The position numbers and the translations under genes are program-made. DNA of 6,253 nucleotides, taken from the NCBI GenBank assembly GCA_030064695.1, contig JASHYV010000116.1, positions 1-6,253 of the forward strand. The letters are read 5' to 3'. Position 1 is the stretch's first letter; each line of letters begins with the position of its first letter. The notes beneath the pieces were generated by a model. That model had not been told where the DNA came from. It saw nothing but the letters and a program-made list of their open reading frames with translations, and searched no databases. Below are positions 1 through 4,427 of the stretch, one piece after another. The DNA comes from Thermoplasmata archaeon. GTDB taxonomy: Archaea > Thermoplasmatota > Thermoplasmata > UBA184.

Positions 1-328
1 GTAACCGGCCCTCGTGCTCGACCCGCACGTGAGCGCGATCTTCCAGCGACCACTCTGCGAGATGGGAGCGGCCTACGACTTTGGCCTGCGGCCTCGGGTC
101 GGCGACCCCGGCCCGGGATTCGGAGGACCCTGCGACACCCGGCCCCACGCGGTCGGCGTCTGCTCGGCCCAGAGCGATCCGGGAGGACCGGACGCGGGGT
201 GGCGATCGTTCCAGCTCTGCGAGGAGCACGAGGGCCAACTCCGTCGGATCGAGCTCGACCACCGGAGCCAGCTCGGGGCCGCGTCGCGCCTCCGCATCGA
301 GCCGGGGCCCCGCGCTCCGGGGCGTTGA
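1..328. other. Unresolved open region at the left edge (coding strand unclear)
   Basis: Two frames sharing the same codon register are open here. On the minus strand a frame is open from a stop near 340 past the left edge; its first plausible GTG is at 262, and it would encode an Ala/Glu/Leu/Val-rich, Cys-free protein fragment, including ELALVLLAELE. On the plus strand a frame opens with GTG at 14, just after an in-frame TAA at 2-4, and ends with TGA at 326-328 (104 residues, Cys- and Pro-rich). By hand count GC at the third position is about 86% for the plus frame and 80% for the minus frame; the neighbouring reductase is near 87%, so base composition leans slightly to plus while amino-acid make-up leans to minus. 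I recognise no family in either translation. The region could be the 5' part of a divergent gene, a short hypothetical gene, or non-coding. Confidence 0.3.
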
Positions 329-359
329 AGCTACCTACTCGACCGCATTCCGACGGCCG

Positions 360-1211
360 ATGCCGGAGGAACTGCCTCGTTCGCTCGCCGATCGCGTCCC
401 GTTGAACCAAGGCGTCCGAATGCCTTGGCTCGGCCTCGGCGTCTTCCAGAGCGAGCCCGGCGCGGCCACGGAGCAGGCGGTAGCGTGGGCGCTCGCGGCA
501 GGATACCGGGCCGTCGACACCGCCGCGATGTACCGCAACGAGACGGACGTGGGCCGGGCCGTGCGCGCGAGCGGCGTGCCCCGCGAGGAGGTGTTTGTCA
601 CGACGAAGCTCTGGTTCACCGACCAGGGCTACGAGCCCGCGCGAAAGGCGGGACGGGAGAGCCGGGACCGGCTCGGGATCGGCTACATCGATCTCTATCT
701 CATCCACTGGCCCCGCGCCAGCTCTCCTCAAGAGCGGCTCGACTCGTGGCGCGCCCTCGAGGATCTCCGCCAGGAGGGCGTCTGCCGCGCGATCGGGGTG
801 AGCAACTACACGATCCGACACCTGGAGGAGCTGCGCCCGCACTCGAAGACGGTACCGGCGGTGAACCAGGTCGAGTTCCATCCCTGGGTCTACGACCCGG
901 AGCTGCTCGAGTACGAGCGCCGCCACGGGATCCGGCCCGAGGCGTACTCGCCGCTCACGCGGGCCCACCGGCTCGACGATCCGATCGTGGCGGCGATCGC
1001 GCTCCACCACCGACGGTCGCCGGCCCAGGTGCTCATCCGCTGGGGCCTCGAGCACGGCGTGATCGAGATCCCGAAGTCGGTCCATCGGGAGCGGATCGAG
1101 GAGAACGCCCACGTGTTTGACTTCGCCCTGGAGCCGTCCGAAGTGGCCCAGCTGGACGCGCTGCGCGGGGGCCCCCGGGTGGGCCAGCTCGACCCGGCCA
1201 CGATGCCCTGA
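360..1211 (+). CDS. Aldo/keto reductase (2,5-diketo-D-gluconate reductase-like)
   Basis: A complete 283-residue NAD(P)H-dependent oxidoreductase of the aldo/keto reductase superfamily, a cytoplasmic TIM-barrel enzyme that reduces aldehydes and ketones to alcohols. The N-terminal hairpin plus MPWLGLG (residues 21-27) is typical. The catalytic tetrad is visible: Asp53 in AVDTA, Tyr58 in MYRNE, Lys83 in TTKLW and His116 in LIHWP. GVSNY (146-150), VNQVEFHPW (168-176) and the cofactor-phosphate loop IPKSVHRERIEEN (237-249) are also present. Length and motifs fit the short AKR5/DkgA-like group, but substrate cannot be read from sequence. ATG 360 was chosen because it leaves the usual short lead before the first beta hairpin; the frame stays open upstream to about position 33, but that part is low-complexity Arg/Ser/Ala and does not look like protein. 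No clear TATA box or ribosome binding site precedes it. The ferredoxin downstream has its own promoter, so the two are probably separate transcripts. Confidence 0.93.
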   Translation: MPEELPRSLADRVPLNQGVRMPWLGLGVFQSEPGAATEQAVAWALAAGYRAVDTAAMYRNETDVGRAVRASGVPREEVFVTTKLWFTDQGYEPARKAGRESRDRLGIGYIDLYLIHWPRASSPQERLDSWRALEDLRQEGVCRAIGVSNYTIRHLEELRPHSKTVPAVNQVEFHPWVYDPELLEYERRHGIRPEAYSPLTRAHRLDDPIVAAIALHHRRSPAQVLIRWGLEHGVIEIPKSVHRERIEENAHVFDFALEPSEVAQLDALRGGPRVGQLDPATMP

Positions 1212-1251
1212 GCGCCGACAACGGGCCGGAATTTGCCCGCCTCGGGGTGCC

Positions 1252-1259
1252 TTAATATA
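1252..1259 (+). promoter_or_regulatory. Archaeal TATA box (box A) for the ferredoxin gene
   Basis: The AT-only octamer ttaatata stands out in very GC-rich DNA between the reductase stop and the ferredoxin start. Archaeal TATA boxes are normally centred about 25-27 bases before the transcript start, which would put the start near 1281-1284 and leave a leader of roughly 8-11 bases. This supports an archaeal origin and separate transcription of the ferredoxin gene. Confidence 0.75.
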
Positions 1260-1291
1260 TCCGCCCTCGGTGGGAGAGATGGGTACGCGCC

Positions 1292-1570
1292 ATGGTGTCG
1301 GTCGAGGTGGCCCACGAGAAGTGCACGGGGTGCAGCCACTGCCGCGACGTCTGCCCGGTCACCGTCTTCGAGATGCAGCCCCGCGAGAACTGGCCGAACG
1401 TGGTCGACGACCCGAATGTCGCCGCGAAGTTCCAGTTCCGGGCCGAGAAGTCGGCCGTGATCCACGGTCCGGACTGCATCATGTGCGAGGCGTGCCTCTT
1501 CGAGTGCGAGGGCGAGTGCATCACCATCGTCGACGACGAGGGCACCGTCCACCAATCGACCTACAAGTAA
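1292..1570 (+). CDS. 2[4Fe-4S] ferredoxin
   Basis: A complete 92-residue electron carrier of the bacterial-type dicluster ferredoxin family. The first motif is Cys11-x2-Cys14-x2-Cys17-x3-Cys21-Pro22. The second is Cys62-x2-Cys65-x2-Cys68-x3-Cys72. Together they provide eight ligands for two 4Fe-4S clusters that transfer low-potential electrons between cytoplasmic oxidoreductases. The second motif is unusual: the Pro normally after the fourth Cys is Glu, and an extra Cys76 follows, so the fourth ligand could be Cys72 or Cys76. About 40 residues separate the two motifs, longer than in minimal clostridial ferredoxins and in the range of FixX-like or extended archaeal ferredoxins. ATG 1292 is preferred because it sits about 33 bases after the TATA box; an earlier ATG at 1279 is out of frame. 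The leader is too short for a conventional Shine-Dalgarno. No redox partner is encoded nearby, so its electron donor and acceptor are unknown. Confidence 0.93.
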   Translation: MVSVEVAHEKCTGCSHCRDVCPVTVFEMQPRENWPNVVDDPNVAAKFQFRAEKSAVIHGPDCIMCEACLFECEGECITIVDDEGTVHQSTYK

Positions 1571-1607
1571 TCTGGTTGCGGCGGCTTATCGCGCCCGAAC
1601 TAGCCCT

Positions 1608-1642
1608 CGCGAAGTGGCACGCAAATGCACGGACACTTCGCG
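1608..1642. repeat. Perfect 9-bp inverted repeat (hairpin or operator)
   Basis: The arms cgcgaagtg (1608-1616) and cacttcgcg (1634-1642) are exact reverse complements separated by 17 bases. The repeat lies 38 bases after the ferredoxin stop, so it could form a hairpin at the mRNA 3' end. It has no T-run after it, so a classical terminator is not supported. Confidence 0.45.
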
Positions 1643-1671
1643 CCACAATGATCTGGTCCACGAGGGAAGCG

Positions 1672-1691
1672 CCGCCGGTCTCCGCCGGCGG
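1672..1691. repeat. GC-only 7-bp hairpin
   Basis: The arms ccgccgg (1672-1678) and ccggcgg (1685-1691) are exact reverse complements around a six-base loop. The stem is very stable and lies where plus-strand and minus-strand transcription converge, so it may act as a bidirectional end signal. There is no T-tract, and its role is unknown. Confidence 0.35.
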
Positions 1692-1734
1692 TTCTACAGG
1701 AATGCGGCTACACGGAAGCGTCAGACCAGATTCG

Positions 1735-1970
1735 CTCGCCCGCGCCCGTGGACAGGTTCGGGTTCGACGGCAGCCCCTCCGTGTTGTTCCCCGTAGCCGT
1801 TGACGCCGCCAGCACATCCACCGCGAGGACACTCCCCGCTGCGGTCCCGCCCTCCTGGAGGAGGTGATGTTCCCGGTACACCCGGGCTCGATCGCCCGAT
1901 TCTGCCAGCAGGCGCCGAAGTCAATCATCAAGTTCGACCCGCCGAACGGCGTCAGGGCACTCTCTCCAGA
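1735..1970 (-). pseudogene. Remnant of the surface-protein N-terminal module
   Basis: This segment aligns with 5813-6049, the part of the large right-hand surface protein that carries residues of about 69-147, with many matches at third codon positions. Recognisable shared peptides are GESAL, PFGGSNLMID, WQNRAIEPG, GNIT, then AAGSVLAV, VLAASTATGNNT and GLPSNPNL. A one-base deletion relative to the intact gene near 1852-1858 breaks the reading frame between GNIT and the GTAAGSV part. After the homology ends at about 1735 the restored frame reads ERIWSDASV and meets a TAG near 1707. Both ends are abrupt: similarity stops at about 1970, just beyond the stop of the preceding minus-strand gene, and at about 1735. 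It has no start of its own and is almost certainly not translated into a working protein. It may be a recombination donor or simply debris. Confidence 0.85.
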
Positions 1971-1992
1971 GCCGTAAGCGGCAATGTGAGGG

Positions 1993-2613
1993 TCAGGTCG
2001 AGGAGAATGAAGAACGGACCTTGTGGACGATAGGCGTCGAACCAGCCGGATAGATCCACCCCTTTCCCCGATCCGCCGAGTCCTGGAGCTTGTGGAGCAG
2101 AATGTTCGCCATCATGGCTTGGTACGCCTCCTCGGTGAGGAGCGATTGAACTCCACGAATCCGGATCGAGTATGGAAAGTCGGACGTCGGCAGGCGCGAC
2201 GGGTCTAAGTTGGTGAAGTCTATCAACTCAAAGGACAACGACGGATCGGACCAAGCCCTTGCATCGAGTCTGCCGTTGGGATATACGAGTTCGAATCCGA
2301 CGTCGTCGACCCGAAGATACACCGCACCCTGTATGCGCCGGCGAAGCAAGTAGAGGAGCCCGGCGATGCCGCCCACCACCAGCACCGTGATTGTGGATAA
2401 ATCAAACACCTGGTAGCTGGAAAGTGACCCCTTCGAAAGCATCCCCCAACTGGCGATCAGAGTAACTAATCCCAGAATGGTGAGGAATGCGGCGCTGCCG
2501 GCTTCTACGCGACGTGAGCGCCTCGTGAAGGGCCAAAGCCGGTCACTCGCTGCAGTCAAGTCAAACTTCACTGGCAACGGGGCCGCTGAGCTAGCCCCTC
2601 CCGCAGCATCCAT
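1993..2613 (-). CDS. Small membrane protein: two TM segments plus PH-like tail (cassette 2 partner)
   Basis: A complete 206-residue protein of no family I can name. After a polar, basic N-terminus (residues 1-38, with RRSRR at 31-35) come two membrane segments, about 39-59 and 73-90, joined by a short loop and followed by the positive stop RRR (91-93). The soluble part, about 97-177, has the alternating beta pattern of a PH-like domain (VYLRVDDVGFELVY, then a Trp at 121, then RIRGV) and ends in a helix starting LTEEAYQAMM, much like the small PH-domain membrane proteins of many prokaryotes. By the positive-inside rule the tail should be cytoplasmic. ATG 2613 starts 3 bases after the stop of the large protein upstream, so the two are probably co-transcribed and translationally coupled. 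Its plan matches the partner at 3978-4427 with little residue identity. An accessory, anchor, or immunity-like role towards the large protein is inferred from this pairing only. Codon use is looser and AT-richer than in the reductase. Confidence 0.82.
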   Translation of the reverse strand: MDAAGGASSAAPLPVKFDLTAASDRLWPFTRRSRRVEAGSAAFLTILGLVTLIASWGMLSKGSLSSYQVFDLSTITVLVVGGIAGLLYLLRRRIQGAVYLRVDDVGFELVYPNGRLDARAWSDPSLSFELIDFTNLDPSRLPTSDFPYSIRIRGVQSLLTEEAYQAMMANILLHKLQDSADRGKGWIYPAGSTPIVHKVRSSFSST

Positions 2614-2616
2614 CGT

Positions 2617-3879
2617 TCAACCGTTGTGAAGCAGGTAGTCTGCAATCGCGGCCCCAGCAGCAACGCTCGCCAGTACGAGGGCGACATCCGCATACGCTCC
2701 CAATTGGGAAAGTACACTTCCATGAAGGAGTAGGGCGATCGCAAGACCGATTCCCCCAAGTACGAGAGCTGTGGCTTGCATTATTTGAAGACTCGGTGCC
2801 CAGTTAACAATAGTAATCGCCACAACCAAAGTGTCGACGATCAGTGACGTGAGTATAGCAAAGCCAGCCCACCCGGTTGCGGCTCCACCGCCCTTCGCTG
2901 CAACCGCGATGTTAGCAAAAAGGATGTCGAGACTCGAGGCCCCTATTGCGACAGCTCCCGCGATGGCCTCCCATACCGTAGTCGAAATGGATGAGAAGTA
3001 CGCGCCGAAGTCGAGAACGGCCTCTGAGGTTAAGGCTGTAATGCTGCCTGCCCCTGAGGGAAACACGTCCTGAACGAACTCCGGAAGCAACCTCAGCAGA
3101 ATCGACACGAGAGTGCCGGCGCCTAGGCCAACAGGCAACAGGACTGTCAGAGCTATGACAACTACAGCGCCTAGAACATCTCCGATCAATGAAATCGAGT
3201 CGAAACTGTTCGCCCAAGATAACCCGTCTGCGAGAGAGACGGTCCCATTATGCTGAACGTCTAGGACAGTCCTGTTTCCCGCAGCTGCAGACTCGGAGTC
3301 AAAGGATTCAGCATCGTGTACCATCGGACTAACCACCGGCGAAAGCGCCTCGCTGACGAGCTCTACAAGGTAGTTGATCAGCTGATCAAGCGCACTCCCG
3401 ATTATGTGCCCGACTTGGACAATGGCCGCAGCCGTGCGGGCCTTGATCGCCGCGCCCAGCGCTGCGGCCTCCGTCCCCAAGTGGTCCAGGTACACCACCG
3501 CCGCCTCCGCTGCGTCCCACACCGTGTACGCCAGCGACAGCACCGTCCCCAAGGGGTTCGTCACGAACGACGTCACCGCGTTCCAGAACTCCCCGATCAG
3601 GCTGCTCGTGGGTCTGTGCGGCGCCTCCGACGTCGGCGGGCCCCACAGCCCGTCGCTCGGTTCCGTCGCGTTCGGCAGCGCCCGGTCCGTCGCCTCTCCC
3701 AGTCCCAGGAACCCCACTCCGTCCGTCACCGACTGGAGCGTCCCGTTCACCGCGTCCCATCCGCCCGTCGTGTTCTCCATCAGCCCGGCCAACAGCAGGT
3801 CGAGCGTGCTCGTGTTCGTCACGTTCAGCGTCACGATCGACTGCACCGCCGACAGAGTTCGCTCCGGTGAGGGTCGCAT
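2617..3879 (-). CDS. Multi-pass surface protein, 5'-truncated paralogue (cassette 2)
   Basis: A 420-residue protein of no named family. Residues 10-129 are almost identical to residues 150-269 of the large protein at the right edge, including AVQSIVTLNVTNTSTLDLLL, the sequons NVT, NTS, NTT, NGT and NAT, and VTSFVTNPLGTVLSLAYTVWDAAEA. A long amphipathic helical part follows, then several membrane segments at about 234-262, 303-327, 337-360, 366-388 and 397-416. Compared with its paralogue it lacks the extracellular N-terminal module and any signal peptide: the first nine residues (MRPSPERTL) are unrelated to that protein, and the homology starts immediately after. The start is the first usable codon in the frame, though the frame is open further upstream without a start codon. 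No strong promoter is seen before it. It may be a truncated, possibly silent or incorrectly targeted copy, although the C-terminal half is intact and in frame. The GC-rich, strongly biased codon use of the first third gives way near 3430-3480 to looser, AT-richer coding. Confidence 0.8.
   Translation of the reverse strand: MRPSPERTLSAVQSIVTLNVTNTSTLDLLLAGLMENTTGGWDAVNGTLQSVTDGVGFLGLGEATDRALPNATEPSDGLWGPPTSEAPHRPTSSLIGEFWNAVTSFVTNPLGTVLSLAYTVWDAAEAAVVYLDHLGTEAAALGAAIKARTAAAIVQVGHIIGSALDQLINYLVELVSEALSPVVSPMVHDAESFDSESAAAGNRTVLDVQHNGTVSLADGLSWANSFDSISLIGDVLGAVVVIALTVLLPVGLGAGTLVSILLRLLPEFVQDVFPSGAGSITALTSEAVLDFGAYFSSISTTVWEAIAGAVAIGASSLDILFANIAVAAKGGGAATGWAGFAILTSLIVDTLVVAITIVNWAPSLQIMQATALVLGGIGLAIALLLHGSVLSQLGAYADVALVLASVAAGAAIADYLLHNG
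3500..3853. repeat. Direct repeat copy 2: conserved module of the surface proteins
   Basis: This stretch aligns without gaps to 5454-5807 (constant offset of 1954 bases), with about 25 mismatches counted by hand, roughly 93% identity. Silent positions are conserved as well, which points to recent duplication or gene conversion rather than protein-level selection alone. Similarity ends sharply at 3853 and fades below about 3460. Confidence 0.9.
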
Positions 3880-3977
3880 TCTGTCTCTCTGGGTCCTAAC
3901 TGCTTTCGTGTCAGAACTTGAAATTCCCCAGAACTCGACATGGACAACTCGAACACGCGCTCGAGCGTCCCGTTAGA
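3880..3977 (-). promoter_or_regulatory. Spacer between cassettes with only a weak candidate promoter
   Basis: This 98-base gap between the partner gene's stop and the truncated surface gene is the only place for a cassette 2 promoter. On the minus strand the most AT-rich element is gaatttcaag (about 3917-3926), some 40 bases before the ATG, a spacing compatible with a TATA box and short leader, but the match to the archaeal consensus is poor. The gap shows no similarity to the N-terminal module that would be expected before a full-length copy. Confidence 0.25.
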
Positions 3978-4427
3978 TCACGGCGAGGTGGGCATCCCTT
4001 CGATTATGACCCGTGCCTGCTGCCTTGTAACGCGATGTGCACGTACTCCAAGTGCCGGAATCCCGCTCTCCAAGAAGACGACACTATCTATCCACGCTGG
4101 TTCGACACGAGCAGAGAGTCGGAGTCGACTCCAGGGAACGAACCGACGCCCAATCCGATAGTAGAACAGCACGCCCCCTCCCGTGATCTCCACGCCACGC
4201 AGCGAAAGGAGTTCAAGCGCAATCCAGACGGCCACGATCGCCACGGGAGCCGGCGCGTAGCCGAGGGCCAAGTCGAGCGGCGTGACTCCCCTGATGATCA
4301 ATGCCTCGATGAGAACGACTAGAGCGAGCGTGAGGATGATGGAATACCTCAGGAACCAGGCAGCGGTTCTCCACCCCCTTGTGAACACAATTGATCGCGT
4401 CCTCTCCGGCGAGGTCCCTACGGCCAT
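3978..4427 (-). CDS. Small membrane protein: two TM segments plus PH-like tail (cassette 1 partner)
   Basis: A complete 149-residue protein of no named family. A basic N-terminus (RTRSIVFTRGWR, 9-20) leads into two membrane segments at about 24-45 and 56-75, then a soluble tail at 78-144. The tail reads as beta strands (VEITGGGVLFYY, then FVPWSRLRLSA) and closes with a helix after VTRQQARVIIEG. This is the small PH-like fold pattern also seen in the partner at 1993-2613, although that protein has a longer N-terminus and C-terminus and little identity. The Trp at 99 and the Thr opening the last helix fall at equivalent places in both. The ATG overlaps the end of the large surface gene by 10 bases (ATGGCCGTAG contains the start of one and the stop of the other), so translational coupling is likely. 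The strict pairing suggests it binds, anchors or neutralises the C-terminal membrane half of its neighbour; this is inference, and the tail is probably cytoplasmic. Confidence 0.82.
   Translation of the reverse strand: MAVGTSPERTRSIVFTRGWRTAAWFLRYSIILTLALVVLIEALIIRGVTPLDLALGYAPAPVAIVAVWIALELLSLRGVEITGGGVLFYYRIGRRFVPWSRLRLSARVEPAWIDSVVFLESGIPALGVRAHRVTRQQARVIIEGMPTSP

Larger units (their letters stand above)
1569..1732. repeat. Non-coding stretch bounded by an 8-bp inverted repeat
   Basis: No convincing gene was found between the ferredoxin stop and the pseudogene remnant. The octamer aatctggt at 1569-1576 overlaps the ferredoxin TAA and occurs inverted as accagatt at 1725-1732, two bases before homology to the surface-protein module begins. 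A related copy, gatctggt, lies at 1650-1657. The segment is about 164 bp and holds two hairpin-type inverted repeats, listed separately. It could be a small insertion or a junction scar, but the terminal repeat is short and I see no target-site duplication, so chance is possible. Confidence 0.3.

Noticed and set aside
425..1120. A 231-codon plus-strand frame inside the reductase gene
   Set aside because: It is an Arg/Gly/Pro-rich out-of-frame shadow of the aldo/keto reductase, whose catalytic residues are all in the other frame.
1571..1735. Possible tRNA or attachment site suggested by hairpins and a GGTTC-like string
   Set aside because: No cloverleaf could be built: there is no seven-base acceptor stem with matching D, anticodon and T arms, and the T-loop consensus is not met.
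1735..1970. Programmed -1 frameshift instead of a pseudogene
   Set aside because: The intact counterpart has no shift at this place, there is no slippery sequence, and the frame ends soon after the homology does.
3404..3976. A 190-codon plus-strand frame and a similar one at 5448-5990 with near-identical peptides
   Set aside because: Both are antisense to the conserved surface-protein module; their similarity to each other is a by-product of the DNA repeat.
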